This document shows positions 9,825 through 18,143 of a stretch of 64,000 bases of DNA, piece after piece. How positions within the stretch are numbered: position 1 is the stretch's first letter; each line of letters starts with the position of its first letter. Source of the DNA: Haemophilus parainfluenzae (GTDB lineage Bacteria > Pseudomonadota > Gammaproteobacteria > Enterobacterales > Pasteurellaceae); assembly GCF_900450995.1 (NCBI RefSeq), contig NZ_UGHY01000002.1, positions 756,501-820,500 on the forward strand. Direction: 5' to 3'. The position numbers were made by a program, and so were the translations under genes. The notes beneath the pieces were generated by a model. The model saw only the letters and a program-made list of their open reading frames with translations. It was not told the origin of the DNA and ran no database searches.

Positions 9825-9838
9825 CTTTCGTCAGCTTT
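9817..9838 (+). terminator. trmO terminator
   Basis: AAAGCTGAC 9817-9825, loop TTTC, GTCAGCTTT 9830-9838, then TCTTTTT. The stop codon TGA (9822-9824) is within the stem. It may also act for the converging gene. Confidence 0.85.
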
Positions 9839-9860
9839 CTTTTTATCGTTTTAATTCTGT

Positions 9861-10907
9861 CTAATCTGGCAATGCATTCAGCACAGCTTTGACGAGCGTT
9901 GCCAATGGAATAGCGAAAAATACGCCCCAGAACCCCCATAATCCACCGAAAATCAGCACCGAAATAATGATTACTAAAGGATGTAAATTAACGACTTCGG
10001 AGAATAAATACGGTACTAACAGGTTTCCATCTAGAAGTTGACTTACCGCAAAGGCCACAATTAAATACCAAAACGTTGGAGAAATGCCAAACTGGAACAT
10101 GGCAACTAAAGCAACAGGAATCGTCACCAATACCGCACCAATATAAGGGACTAAGACAGAAAGACCTACGGCAACAGAAAGTAATAACGGATAATTTAAA
10201 CCAAAGCTTAAAAAGATGATATAAGTCACCACGCCAACAATCAAAATCTCCAACAACTTGCCATGAATATAATTCGCAATTTGTTGCTGCATCTCATTCC
10301 ATACTTTAGAAGCTAAAAGACGGTTTTTAGGCAAAAATCGGCTTACACCCGCAAGAAGTTCGGTTTTATCTTTCAGCATAAAGAACATCATTAATGGCAC
10401 TAAAAATGCATAAATACCCAGTGATACAAGGTTCATTAATGAGGTAATCGACAATTTCACCGCAGATTCACCAAAGCCCAAAATCTTCGCTCTAGCAGCA
10501 CTAAAAAAGGTATCAATCATGGTGTAATCGATGAGTTCAGGATAATGCTCAGGAAGGGCTAACAACCATTCATGTAATTTATTGAACATGGCCGGCAAAT
10601 CGCTTAATAAGGAAATCGTTTGATTCCATAATGTTGGTACTAGCCCGAAGAAAACTAATAACGCCAAGGTTAAAAAACCACCAAAAATAATTAACGTGGC
10701 GAGCATTCGGGGAAATTTTAATTTTTTCGTCAGGAAATTAATTGGCATTTCCAATAAATATGCTAATACAATGGCAATCAGCAACGGGGCGATTAAATCA
10801 CTAAAGAAATAAATCGCAATAAAGCCAAATAACAAAATGGCAAGTAGCCCCATCGCCTGCGGATCGCTTAAGCGGCGACTATACCAATTTTTTAGCATTT
10901 CAAACAT
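9861..10907 (-). CDS. AI-2E/PerM-family membrane transporter
   Basis: A 348-residue polytopic inner-membrane protein. Paired N-terminal helices ([33 protein letters not shown]), a central soluble loop around residues 90-150, and C-terminal helices with [16 protein letters not shown] and [22 protein letters not shown] are typical of the AI-2E exporter (UPF0118/PerM) family. Members have been linked to autoinducer or ion export. The substrate here is not determinable. It is the only gene on its strand at this locus. Confidence 0.85.
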   Translation of the reverse strand: MFEMLKNWYSRRLSDPQAMGLLAILLFGFIAIYFFSDLIAPLLIAIVLAYLLEMPINFLTKKLKFPRMLATLIIFGGFLTLALLVFFGLVPTLWNQTISLLSDLPAMFNKLHEWLLALPEHYPELIDYTMIDTFFSAARAKILGFGESAVKLSITSLMNLVSLGIYAFLVPLMMFFMLKDKTELLAGVSRFLPKNRLLASKVWNEMQQQIANYIHGKLLEILIVGVVTYIIFLSFGLNYPLLLSVAVGLSVLVPYIGAVLVTIPVALVAMFQFGISPTFWYLIVAFAVSQLLDGNLLVPYLFSEVVNLHPLVIIISVLIFGGLWGFWGVFFAIPLATLVKAVLNALPD

Positions 10908-11001
10908 AAAGTCTTCCTAAACAAGTATTTTTTGTCATTATAAGTTAAAATTTAAATCAATCCTATATCCACTCATTCAACATAAAATAGAAGGAAACGT
11001 T

Positions 11002-11352
11002 ATGTCTGTTAAGATTTATCATAATCCACGTTGCTCAAAAAGCCGTGAAACCTTAGCTTTATTAGAAGAAAAAGGCATTCAACCGACGATTGAACTTTAT
11101 TTGCAACAACACTACTCTGTTGAAGCATTACAGCAACTGGCTAATAAATTAGGATTAGATGATGTCAGAAAAATGATGCGTACCAAAGATGAGCTTTATC
11201 AATCATTAGGGTTAGATAATCTTGCATTAACTAATGATGATTTATTAAAAGCCATCAGTGAAAATTCAGCCCTATTAGAACGCCCGATTGTGGTAAAAGG
11301 TGAAAAAGCCAAAATTGGACGACCGCCTGAAAGCGTACTCGCCATTTTGTAA
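11002..11352 (+). CDS. arsC: ArsC-family (glutaredoxin-dependent) arsenate reductase
   Basis: A 116-residue thioredoxin-fold protein with the ArsC signature [11 protein letters not shown] (Cys11 as the catalytic cysteine). The conserved ERPIVV...IGRPPE segment near residue 93-109 supplies the arginine ligands. It opens with a clear AAGGAAA ribosome-binding site. Full ArsC proteins are near 140 residues and this is the shorter YfgD-like form common in Haemophilus. There is no arsB or arsR nearby, so a true arsenic role is likely but not proven by context. Confidence 0.82.
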   Translation: MSVKIYHNPRCSKSRETLALLEEKGIQPTIELYLQQHYSVEALQQLANKLGLDDVRKMMRTKDELYQSLGLDNLALTNDDLLKAISENSALLERPIVVKGEKAKIGRPPESVLAIL

Positions 11353-11375
11353 TTCTATTCATTTTCGCTATAATG
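11348..11375 (+). promoter_or_regulatory. candidate sigma70 promoter for arfA
   Basis: TTGTAA 11348-11353, a 16-base spacer, then a perfect TATAAT 11370-11375. It overlaps the end of arsC. Transcripts would start near 11382, inside the following hairpin. Confidence 0.5.
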
Positions 11376-11379
11376 ACTT

Positions 11380-11407
11380 GCCGTGAAGCACTTCACGGCA
11401 ATTTTTT
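11380..11407 (+). terminator. terminator between arsC and arfA
   Basis: TGCCGTGAAG 11380-11389 and CTTCACGGCA 11392-11401, followed by TTTTTT 11402-11407. It is a strong intrinsic terminator for arsC directly before the arfA ribosome-binding site. Confidence 0.75.
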
Positions 11408-11417
11408 AGAGGTAAAT

Positions 11418-11672
11418 ATGACGAAAAAAACAAAAAGTGCGGTTGAAAATCAGCCCATTTATAAACACACCAAAGGTGTCGTGAAAGATAATGCCGTGAT
11501 GTCACTGTTACACGATAAATTATTTCGCCAACGCATTGAGAAAAAACGTAAAGGCAAAGGCAGTTATCAACGCAAAGCAAAATATGCGAGCAATTGGTTT
11601 GAAAAGCCCGATGATAAAGTTTTTGATTTCAGAAATTTTATCATCGGGTTTTTCGTTTCAATTTCAGTATAA
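11418..11672 (+). CDS. arfA: ArfA, alternative ribosome-rescue factor
   Basis: This codes for 84 residues from ATG 11418 (GAGG upstream). The core [13 protein letters not shown]...[10 protein letters not shown]...KGKGSY is the ArfA signature. ArfA recruits RF2 to ribosomes stalled on nonstop mRNA when trans-translation fails. An intrinsic terminator lies inside the frame (stem 11607-11648, then a T-run), so most transcripts should lack the stop codon and the product is made from nonstop mRNA under tmRNA control. This arrangement is known for proteobacterial arfA. The part after the hairpin encodes a hydrophobic tail that targets full-length protein for degradation in known cases. An uptake signal at 11435 lies in the coding region. 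Confidence 0.93.
   Translation: MTKKTKSAVENQPIYKHTKGVVKDNAVMSLLHDKLFRQRIEKKRKGKGSYQRKAKYASNWFEKPDDKVFDFRNFIIGFFVSISV
11607..11653 (+). terminator. intragenic terminator in arfA
   Basis: CCCGATGATAAA 11607-11618 and TTTATCATCGGG 11637-11648 form a perfect 12-bp stem with an 18-base loop, followed by TTTTTCGTTTC. It lies about 24 bases before the arfA stop codon and should yield truncated, nonstop mRNA. Confidence 0.88.
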
Positions 11673-11697
11673 AAAATAACAAGCAGAGGAAGTCTAT

Positions 11698-11993
11698 ATG
11701 TCAATCAAAACAGAAGTTTTATTTAACAATACTTGGAATGTCCGTATCAGTGATCCAGGTGAAGAAGGTGCTCAAAGCCACTTTTTTGAAACCATTTATC
11801 TGACGCTCACGGCTTATTTTGAAGGCAAAAATGTGCGTTATGAATTTGTGCGTAAAGTAGAAGATCAAGTAAAAATCAAACGCTCATTTACAGAATTAAG
11901 CGAGTTATTCAAATTCTTGGGGATTATTTGGACCCAGTTTCTCTCGGTAACCTCGGTGTAAAAATAGGTAACTTAGGCGTGAAAGCTGAATAA
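11698..11993 (+). pseudogene. small conserved-looking protein, frameshifted near the 3' end
   Basis: The frame from ATG 11698 (GAGGAAG upstream) runs MSIKTEVLFNNTWNVRI... and terminates at 11961. Adding one G to the GGGG run near 11919-11922 instead gives ...FKFLGDYLDPVSLGNLGVKIGN... to TAA 11991-11993, which is a more protein-like end. The restored product would be about 97 residues, soluble, with no motif I recognise. An intact shorter protein of 87 residues is the alternative. The gene sits between arfA and an IS150-type element. Confidence 0.55.
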
Positions 11994-12080
11994 ATTTTTT
12001 CTAATAAAAAAGTGCGGTCAAATTGATCTGCACCCCAAAAGTTGGACTCAACAAACCAACAATTGAGGTGCAGATTTTTT

Positions 12081-12434
12081 ATGGGTAAACACTATACAAT
12101 CGAATTTAAATTACAGGTTCTTCAACCTATTTTGAATGGGAAAATGAGTATTAGAGAAGCTGCTCGTTTTTACAATATTCCTTCCAACGCCCTAGTCGGG
12201 ACATGGTTGAAACGGTTTGAAAAAAGTGGCATAAAAGGACTGATTCCCCGTAAACCATCAGGACGACCGCCGATGAAACCCAAATATGCAAAAATGCCAC
12301 CGCCACCCAAAACTGAAGAAGACCGTTTACGCCTGAGAATTTTACAGCTTGAAGCGGAGGTGGCCTACCTAAAGGAGTTGAGAAGGCTCAGACTTCAGGA
12401 CGAAGCCGAGCAACGGAAATTATCCAAAGGTTAA
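12081..12434 (+). CDS. IS3-family OrfA (helix-turn-helix/leucine-zipper protein)
   Basis: 117 residues from ATG 12081. The N-terminal helix-turn-helix includes YTIEFKLQVLQPIL and MSIREAARFYNI. A proline-rich linker (KPSGRPPMKPK) follows, then a leucine-zipper-like stretch LRLRILQLEAEVAYLKEL. In this family OrfA binds the ends and is fused to OrfB by -1 frameshifting to give the transposase. TTG 12042 is in frame but lies within the terminal repeat and is unlikely to be used. Confidence 0.85.
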   Translation: MGKHYTIEFKLQVLQPILNGKMSIREAARFYNIPSNALVGTWLKRFEKSGIKGLIPRKPSGRPPMKPKYAKMPPPPKTEEDRLRLRILQLEAEVAYLKELRRLRLQDEAEQRKLSKG

Positions 12435-13242
12435 GAACACGCTATCCGTTAAAATGGCTTTTAGGCTTTGCACAGTTAGCGCGTAGTACGTTTTTTGCGA
12501 AACGTCAGATTAAACCGGATAAGGATGAGTTGTTGAAAAAGACCATTCAACGCATCAAAGCCAATCATCCTGATTATATGGCTACCGACGTGTTCATGCC
12601 AGCTTGCCAGGCGTGAATCATAAAAAAGTTCAACGTTTAATGCAGACACTTGGGCTTCAAGTGCGGTCAAGAAAAAGCAAGAAATTGACGACCTATCGAG
12701 GCACGATAGGGGTGATTGCACCGAATCATCTTGAACGCGATTTTAGTGCAACGGCCCCGAAACAAAAATGGGTGACCGATATCACAGAGTTTAAGGCGAA
12801 AGATGGGAGTAAAGTCTATTTATCTCCAATTTTAGACTTATTTAACAATGAGATAGTTTCATGTAATCTCAGCTATTCCCCAAACTGGGCACAAGTAGAG
12901 GACATGTTAATGCAAGCCGTCAAAGGATTAAATAAGGCTTGTGGTGTCATTTTGCATTCAGACCAAGGCTGGCAATATCAAATGGTAGCTTATCGTCGAA
13001 TCTTGGCTGAACATGGCATCATTCAAAGTATGTCGAGAAAAGGGAATTGCTTAGATAACGCCGCGATGGAAAGTTTCTTTGGGCGATTAAAAACGGAATG
13101 TTTTTATGGTCGAGAATTTAAAACAAAAGAAGAGATAGTTGATGCTGTCATAAATTATTTGGATTACTATAATCATCGACGGATTCAACTAAAATTAAAA
13201 GGACTGAGTCCGATACAATATCGAAAACAATCCTTTAAATAA
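12397..13242 (+). pseudogene. IS3-family OrfB (rve integrase-type transposase), frameshifted
   Basis: The orfB frame overlaps the end of orfA in the -1 register (RSRATEIIQRLRTRYPLKW...) and runs to NHPDY at about 12577. There a 2-base AT duplication in TATATGG diverts it to TGA 12614-12616. Reading resumes one frame over with GYRRVHASLPGVNHKKV and continues to TAA 13240-13242. The DDE residues are in WVTDITEF, LHSDQGWQYQ and NAAMESFFGRLKTE, all present. The catalytic domain is intact but separated from its N terminus, so the element is probably inactive unless the indel is an error. Confidence 0.82.
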
Positions 13243-13304
13243 CAGTCTAACTTTTTGGGGTCAGATCAGATTGAACCGCACTTTTTATTTCTCAACTTAT
13301 TATA

Positions 13305-14306
13305 TTATTGTGCAAGTAACACACCTAGCGCGGAATAGAGGGATTGAGCTGCTTCATTTGATAATACCTTGCCATCTTCATCAGTGATGACGACCGCACT
13401 TTGTTTACCCACCGCAGAAACTTGCATTTGGTAAACACCTTTTTCGAGCTTAGGTGGATTCACACCTAAACGTAACCACTCTTGTTTATCCAATGGTTTA
13501 TATTTCAATTCGCGATAACCTCGGCCAGCAGATTCCGATGTGGCTTTAAAGCCTAATTTCGGTAAAACCGAACCTAAACGTTGCCATGCTTGACCAAAAC
13601 TTGCATCCATACCTAATGCCATTCTACCGTTCGTATCAGTAATTAAACCTGATTGGAAAGGTCCTGCCGAGGCATTATTTAAATCTTGTTGTTGCTTGTT
13701 ATAAGCGTTAGTAAGCGCAGCAACAAAACGATTTAAACGATCTGATGCATAACGCTGTTTATCTGCTTGATTTGGTGTGTAAATCACACCATCACGACGC
13801 ATTTGTTCGACAGAAACAGCCAACGCACTCGCATCTTGCGCTGTAACTTGTTCAATTTTATAACGGATCTCTGTATTGGCTTTATCATCTGCACGACCTG
13901 TTGGCGCCCAGTCACTGATTAATACTGCACCATTTAAAGTCGAATTTGTGCCTTCTTCTTTTAATAAACGCTCAACTTGCTTAAGATTATAAAGCTCTGC
14001 TTGTGCATCCGTATAAACAATTAATGCACGTTCACCATCAAATTGTGTTAAAGAATTTTTAATAATCGCTAACGGTGTTGAAGGTGGGCGAATATCCACG
14101 CGTTCTTTTTTCGCATTAAGCTGAGGAAGTTCATAAGTCGGATCGGCTTGCTGCAATGTTACACCACCACTCGCTAAAGGAGAAAATCTCGGTGTTTCAC
14201 GAGCAGCATTCTGATAAGTATCGTTAGCCGTCTGCATTTTTTCTACACTGTTTGAACACGCCGATAACAATGCAGCTGCGACTAAACTCAGTACGATTTT
14301 TTTCAT
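13305..14306 (-). CDS. bamC: BamC, outer-membrane assembly lipoprotein
   Basis: 333 residues with a lipoprotein signal, MKKIVLSLVAAALLSAC, the cysteine at residue 17 being lipidated. The flexible N-terminal segment (residues 18-60, with PRFSPLASGG and YELPQL) is the part that binds BamD in homologues. Two helix-grip domains follow (about 70-200 and 215-330). It is part of the BAM complex that folds outer-membrane beta-barrels. It lies 99 bases after dapA on the same strand, the order seen in E. coli (dapA-nlpB). A weak hairpin (14375-14400) in the gap could attenuate readthrough. Confidence 0.93.
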   Translation of the reverse strand: MKKIVLSLVAAALLSACSNSVEKMQTANDTYQNAARETPRFSPLASGGVTLQQADPTYELPQLNAKKERVDIRPPSTPLAIIKNSLTQFDGERALIVYTDAQAELYNLKQVERLLKEEGTNSTLNGAVLISDWAPTGRADDKANTEIRYKIEQVTAQDASALAVSVEQMRRDGVIYTPNQADKQRYASDRLNRFVAALTNAYNKQQQDLNNASAGPFQSGLITDTNGRMALGMDASFGQAWQRLGSVLPKLGFKATSESAGRGYRELKYKPLDKQEWLRLGVNPPKLEKGVYQMQVSAVGKQSAVVITDEDGKVLSNEAAQSLYSALGVLLAQ

Positions 14307-14405
14307 TCCTTAAATCCTTCAATAAAATAATTAAAATAATGACCGCTCTTTGACAAATAAAAAAGCCGAAAGTTTAAAGGGCTGTAAAAACAACCCTTTA
14401 ATTCA

Positions 14406-15302
14406 TTAAATTAAGCCAGCAATTTTTAATGCTTCTTCTACTTTTACTTGCGCGCTTCCGCTTAACACAGTAAGTGGTAAACGTAAATGTGGAGTCTTAA
14501 TCAAACCTAAACGATACGCAGCCCATTTAACTGGAATTGGGTTTGATTCAATAAATAAATCTTGATGTAAAGGCATTAAACGTGCATTAATCTCTTCCGC
14601 TTTCATAAAATCGCCCGCTAAAGCATAGCGACACATCGCAGCCATATCTTTTGCTACAAGGTTATTTGTCACAGAAATAACACCCTCTGCGCCTAATTTC
14701 ATCGCTTCTAACCCTGTGGCATCATCTCCACTTAATACAATGAAATCTTTACCGGCTAATTCTTTAATCGCAGTGATGCGAGCTAAATCGCCAGTTGCTT
14801 CTTTAATCCCCACAATATTATCAATTTGTGCTAAACGTGCCACGGTTTCAGGTTTCATATCACTGCCGGTACGACCTGGCACATTATAAAGAAGTTGTGG
14901 TAAATCTGTACATTCAGCAATCGCTTTAAAATGTTGGAACATGCCTTCTTGAGTCGGTTTATTGTAGTAAGGCACAACAGATAAACAACCCGCCACACCA
15001 CTATCACGCAATAATTTTGTCATCACGATAGCTTCGCTTGTTGCATTTGCACCAGTGCCCGCGATAATTGGGATACGACCTTTCGCTAACTCAACTGTCT
15101 TTTCTATCACCTTCACATTTTCTTCAATGCTTAATGTCGCAGATTCTCCTGTTGTGCCCACAGATACAATCGAATCAGTACCAGCATCAATATGAAATTC
15201 AATGAGTTTTTTTAATGTTTCAAAATCAATATTTCCATGGTTATCCATCGGGGTTACTAAAGCAACAATACTGCCTGAAAATAAAGGGGTTTGCGTAGTC
15301 AT
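14406..15302 (-). CDS. dapA: DapA, 4-hydroxy-tetrahydrodipicolinate synthase
   Basis: A 298-residue TIM-barrel enzyme condensing pyruvate with aspartate semialdehyde, the first committed step to lysine and diaminopimelate for peptidoglycan. The Schiff-base lysine is in VGIKEATGD (about residue 165). The substrate loop GTTGESATL and the tyrosine in [10 protein letters not shown] are present. It is divergent from bcp with a 115-base gap and followed by bamC. Confidence 0.97.
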   Translation of the reverse strand: MTTQTPLFSGSIVALVTPMDNHGNIDFETLKKLIEFHIDAGTDSIVSVGTTGESATLSIEENVKVIEKTVELAKGRIPIIAGTGANATSEAIVMTKLLRDSGVAGCLSVVPYYNKPTQEGMFQHFKAIAECTDLPQLLYNVPGRTGSDMKPETVARLAQIDNIVGIKEATGDLARITAIKELAGKDFIVLSGDDATGLEAMKLGAEGVISVTNNLVAKDMAAMCRYALAGDFMKAEEINARLMPLHQDLFIESNPIPVKWAAYRLGLIKTPHLRLPLTVLSGSAQVKVEEALKIAGLI

Positions 15303-15417
15303 AAGTTCTCCATTTACATCTATTCTGCGTTTAACAATAATATTTGAAAATACTTGGTTATAATCGCTAAAATAGTTTGAATTTACAAATCATTTTTCAC
15401 ATTTTTAAGGATTTTTT

Positions 15418-15885
15418 ATGAAAACATTACAAGTGGGTGATTTAGCACCGCAATTCACACTTTTAAATCAAGACAATCAACCTGTTTCACTCAGCGATTT
15501 CAAAGGTAAAAAAGTACTCGTATATTTTTACCCAAAAGCATTAACGCCGGGCTGTACAACTCAAGCCTGCGGTTTACGTGATGCTAAAAATGAGTTAGAA
15601 AAATTAGGTGTTGCTATTTTAGGTATCAGTACAGATTCGCCAAAAAAATTGGCTCAATTTGTTGAGAAAAAGTCGCTCAATTTCACCTTACTTTCCGATG
15701 AAGATCACCAGGTTGCAGAACAGTTTGGCGTGTGGGGGGAGAAGAAATTCATGGGCCGTGTTTATGATGGTATTCACCGTATTACCTTTCTCATTGATGA
15801 GCAAGGCAAAATTCAGCACGTTTTTGATAAATTCAAAACGGGCGAACATCATCAAGTTGTCTTAGATTACCTACAATCCCTTTAA
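15418..15885 (+). CDS. bcp: Bcp, thioredoxin-dependent thiol peroxidase
   Basis: A 155-residue atypical 2-Cys peroxiredoxin. The peroxidatic Cys46 and resolving Cys51 are in TPGCTTQACGLRD. The thioredoxin fold is complete to the C terminus. It detoxifies H2O2 and organic peroxides. It is divergent from dapA, as in E. coli and Haemophilus, and has a good ribosome-binding site (AAGGA). Confidence 0.95.
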   Translation: MKTLQVGDLAPQFTLLNQDNQPVSLSDFKGKKVLVYFYPKALTPGCTTQACGLRDAKNELEKLGVAILGISTDSPKKLAQFVEKKSLNFTLLSDEDHQVAEQFGVWGEKKFMGRVYDGIHRITFLIDEQGKIQHVFDKFKTGEHHQVVLDYLQSL

Positions 15886-15901
15886 AACACCTCTCCAAAC
15901 A

Positions 15902-15934
15902 ACCGCACTTTACTAATTTATCTCAAAGTGCGGT
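15902..15934. terminator. inverted-USS hairpin after bcp
   Basis: ACCGCACTTT 15902-15911 and AAAGTGCGGT 15925-15934 form a 10-bp stem from two uptake signals, 17 bases after the bcp stop codon. The downstream side is A-rich rather than T-rich, so termination on the plus strand may be weak. Confidence 0.5.
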
Positions 15935-16003
15935 CAAAAAAATAGCTATTTTTCTAATTTATATTTACGCCCTATTTTCCATTTGATAGAATTTACATCT
16001 AAT

Positions 16004-16018
16004 TGAAATTCATTCTCA
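16004..16018. promoter_or_regulatory. Fur box upstream of exbB
   Basis: TGAAATTCATTCTCA matches the 7-1-7 Fur consensus TGATAATNATTATCA at 11 of 14 informative positions. It lies 43 bases before the exbB start and fits iron control of the TonB system. Confidence 0.7.
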
Positions 16019-16060
16019 ATTCAATTTGTGTTTTTTTATTACCCATACAAGGACTATCAA

Positions 16061-16513
16061 ATGCTACAACTTTTTGAGTTTTTAGAACAATATAGCGATT
16101 ACGTGATTATCGGACTTCTACTTTTTATGAGTGTGATCATGCTCACCGCCGTAATTGAGCGTTTTCTCTTTTTAAAGAGTGTAAACGTGGCGAAATATTC
16201 CAATATTCACGCACTTGAAATTGATTTAAATCGTAATATGACGGTGATCTCAATTGTCGGTGCCAATGCACCTTATGTTGGCTTACTCGGCACTGTAATT
16301 GGGATTTTATTAACTTTCTACCAAATTGGTCATGGTGATGGTGAAGTCGATGCTGGTGCCATTATGATGCACCTCTCTCTTGCATTAAAAGCAACTGCAA
16401 TAGGTATTTTAGTCGCGATTCCTTCCATGATGTTCTATAACGGTTTAGGCCGTAAAGTAGAAGTAAATCGCTTGAAATGGAAAGTATTAAACGCTCAAAA
16501 AGATAAGGAATAA
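16061..16513 (+). CDS. exbB: ExbB, TonB-complex proton channel
   Basis: 150 residues from ATG 16061, after AAGGA. This matches the short ExbB of Haemophilus. Three membrane segments are visible: about residues 13-33, 75-95 and 115-135. The MotA/TolQ/ExbB block [14 protein letters not shown] and the later [15 protein letters not shown] are present. ExbB and ExbD form the inner-membrane motor driven by proton motive force that energises TonB. It is the first gene of exbB-exbD-tonB, preceded by a Fur box. Confidence 0.95.
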   Translation: MLQLFEFLEQYSDYVIIGLLLFMSVIMLTAVIERFLFLKSVNVAKYSNIHALEIDLNRNMTVISIVGANAPYVGLLGTVIGILLTFYQIGHGDGEVDAGAIMMHLSLALKATAIGILVAIPSMMFYNGLGRKVEVNRLKWKVLNAQKDKE

Positions 16514-16515
16514 TC

Positions 16516-16992
16516 GTGAAAAAATTTGATGAAATCAACATTATTCCTTTCATCGACATTATGTTGGTGTTATTAGCGATAGTGTTGGTCACTGCATCCT
16601 TTATTTCTCAAGGGAAAATTAAGGTGAATGTTCCCAAAGCGAGTTCAACGGTCGCATTCAAATCAGATGAATTAACAAAATTATTAACAGTTACGGCTGA
16701 TAAACAACTTTATTTTAATGACAAACCTATCTCACAAGAAGCTCTTGAAAAAGAGGTCGCAGGTTGGAATAAAGATCAAAAAGTAACATTAAAAATTGAT
16801 GCTGAAGCCTCTTTCCAAAATTTCGTCACCATTACCGATATGTTATCGAAAAATGAAATCAAAAATGTCGTCATTGTTTCCATGAAAGATAAAGGTGCCC
16901 CAAGCAAAACGACTCAAGGAAATGAATCAAAAAATACGCCTGAAGTGGGTGGAGTTGCAAGCGGAGGCGTTGGAGTAGGACGTAGTCAATGA
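16516..16992 (+). CDS. exbD: ExbD, TonB-complex motor subunit
   Basis: 158 residues from GTG 16516, two bases after exbB. The N terminus [18 protein letters not shown] holds the single membrane helix with the essential aspartate (FIDIML). A periplasmic domain follows. The last 25 residues ([10 protein letters not shown]... rich in Gly and Ser) extend past the usual ~130-147 residue family length. It overlaps tonB by four bases (ATGA), implying coupled translation. Confidence 0.95.
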   Translation: MKKFDEINIIPFIDIMLVLLAIVLVTASFISQGKIKVNVPKASSTVAFKSDELTKLLTVTADKQLYFNDKPISQEALEKEVAGWNKDQKVTLKIDAEASFQNFVTITDMLSKNEIKNVVIVSMKDKGAPSKTTQGNESKNTPEVGGVASGGVGVGRSQ

Positions 16993-17789
16993 ACAGCCAA
17001 CAAACCAAACGATCATTATTAGGTTTGCTTATTTCTTTATTGGTTCATGGTAGCATCCTTGGAGCGTTATTTTGGAACTGGCATACGCCACATGAAGCGG
17101 CGAGTAATGCTCTAGGTGAAATATCCACGACGATTTCAATGGAAATGATTCAAGGGATGAGAGTGGAAGAACCCGCTCCTGAGGCGGAACCTGAACCTCA
17201 ACAGGCAGAACTAGAACCTGAAAAACAGGAAGTCGTCTCGGATCCAACAAAGAAACCAGAACCTGAGAAGAAAAAAGAACCTGAGAAAAAGCCAGAAAAA
17301 CCAATAGAAAAACTGAAACCAAAACCGAAAGAGAAGCCAAAGGAAAAACCTAAAAATGAGGTAAAAGCAGAGAAAGCGGTAGAAATGCCGAAGAGTCTAC
17401 CGATTGGCGATAAGAATATAAATTCAACGGCTACGGCAAATTCTAAAGCAACGACCACAGGTCAACCTGGTACAAATGGCGTTCAAGGTGGCTCAGGTAC
17501 CAATACGGATGAGCTAAATGCTTATCGTGCAGCTATTCGACGTGAAATTGAACGGCACAAGCGCTACCCTGCTCGAGCGAAGATGATGCGTAAACAAGGT
17601 GTTGTGAGCGTGAGTTTTAGTGTGGGTGCAGATGGCTCCTTATCAGGAGAACGTGTCACAAACTCCTCTGGAGATGAAAGCTTAGACAACGCAGCACTTG
17701 AAGCGGTGAGAAGTGCAAGACCTGTTGGTCCAAAACCAGCTGGATTTGCTTCTTCAGTAAGCGTACCAATTAGTTTCACTATTCAATAA
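16989..17789 (+). CDS. tonB: TonB, energy-transducing protein
   Basis: 266 residues. An uncleaved N-terminal anchor ([20 protein letters not shown]) precedes a long Pro-Glu/Pro-Lys rigid spacer (about 55-135). A Gly/Thr/Asn linker follows, then the C-terminal domain with [20 protein letters not shown] that contacts TonB boxes of outer-membrane receptors. The CTD end [10 protein letters not shown] is intact. It links ExbBD to transport of iron, haem or transferrin iron across the outer membrane. Iron control through the upstream Fur box is likely. Confidence 0.95.
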   Translation: MNSQQTKRSLLGLLISLLVHGSILGALFWNWHTPHEAASNALGEISTTISMEMIQGMRVEEPAPEAEPEPQQAELEPEKQEVVSDPTKKPEPEKKKEPEKKPEKPIEKLKPKPKEKPKEKPKNEVKAEKAVEMPKSLPIGDKNINSTATANSKATTTGQPGTNGVQGGSGTNTDELNAYRAAIRREIERHKRYPARAKMMRKQGVVSVSFSVGADGSLSGERVTNSSGDESLDNAALEAVRSARPVGPKPAGFASSVSVPISFTIQ

Positions 17790-17801
17790 ATAAATAAATA
17801 A

Positions 17802-17826
17802 AAAGGCGAACATGATGTTCGCCTTT
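17802..17826. terminator. tonB/fis bidirectional terminator
   Basis: AAAGGCGAAC 17802-17811 and GTTCGCCTTT 17817-17826 enclose a short loop, with A residues before and TCTTTTT after. It lies between converging tonB and fis. Confidence 0.85.
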
Positions 17827-17843
17827 CTTTTTGCTAATTTTAA

Positions 17844-18143
17844 TTAGCCCATACCGTATTTTTTCAATTTCTTACGCAATGTACCACGATTGATACCGAG
17901 CATATTAGCTGCACGGGTTTGGTTACCGCGGGTGTACTGCATAATCATATCTAACATCGGGTGTTCAACTTCCGCTAATACTAATTCGTAAAGATCATTC
18001 ACATCTTGACCATCTAATTGTGATAAGTAATTGCGTAAAGCTTGTTTTACTGAATCACGTAATGGTTTGTTTGTTACTTGTGATTGAGAGTTTAAAACTG
18101 AAACGGTTAACGCTTCAGACGGATTACGTTGTTGTTCTAACAT
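17844..18143 (-). CDS. fis: Fis, nucleoid-associated DNA-binding protein
   Basis: 99 residues, near the 98 of E. coli. The C-terminal helix-turn-helix [24 protein letters not shown] is nearly invariant, and the N-terminal beta-hairpin region is present. It bends DNA and activates rRNA and recombination sites. Its start overlaps the end of dusB by seven bases, giving the conserved dusB-fis operon whose promoter lies before dusB. Confidence 0.97.
   Translation of the reverse strand: MLEQQRNPSEALTVSVLNSQSQVTNKPLRDSVKQALRNYLSQLDGQDVNDLYELVLAEVEHPMLDMIMQYTRGNQTRAANMLGINRGTLRKKLKKYGMG

Larger units (their letters stand above)
12024..13268 (+). mobile_element. IS150-group IS3-family insertion sequence
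   Basis: The element is 1245 bp with terminal inverted repeats. The left end reads TGATCTGCACCCCAAAAGTT and the complement of the right end reads TGATCTGACCCCAAAAAGTT, both starting with TG as usual for IS3 elements. It contains orfA and a frameshifted orfB. Flanking direct repeats are not clear: ATTGA occurs at 12022-12026 and 13270-13274 but overlaps the left end as drawn. An uptake signal inside orfB (12659) suggests long residence in this genus. Confidence 0.88.
12010..13283. other. inverted-USS terminator split by the IS150-type element
   Basis: The left half AAAAAGTGCGGT ends at 12018 and the right half ACCGCACTTTTT begins at 13275. Removing 12024-13268 brings them together as a head-to-head uptake-signal hairpin like the other terminators in this window. 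It probably ended the 11698 gene and the converging bamC transcript. Confidence 0.65.

Noticed and set aside
12022..13274. ATTGA flanking copies as the target duplication of the IS
   Set aside because: The left copy overlaps the terminal TGATCTG of the element as set by the inverted repeats, so the match may be chance.
17190..17400. Repeated Glu-Pro/Lys-Pro coding stretch as a DNA repeat or extra gene on the minus strand
   Set aside because: It is the rigid spacer of TonB. The antisense frames are hydrophobic shadows.
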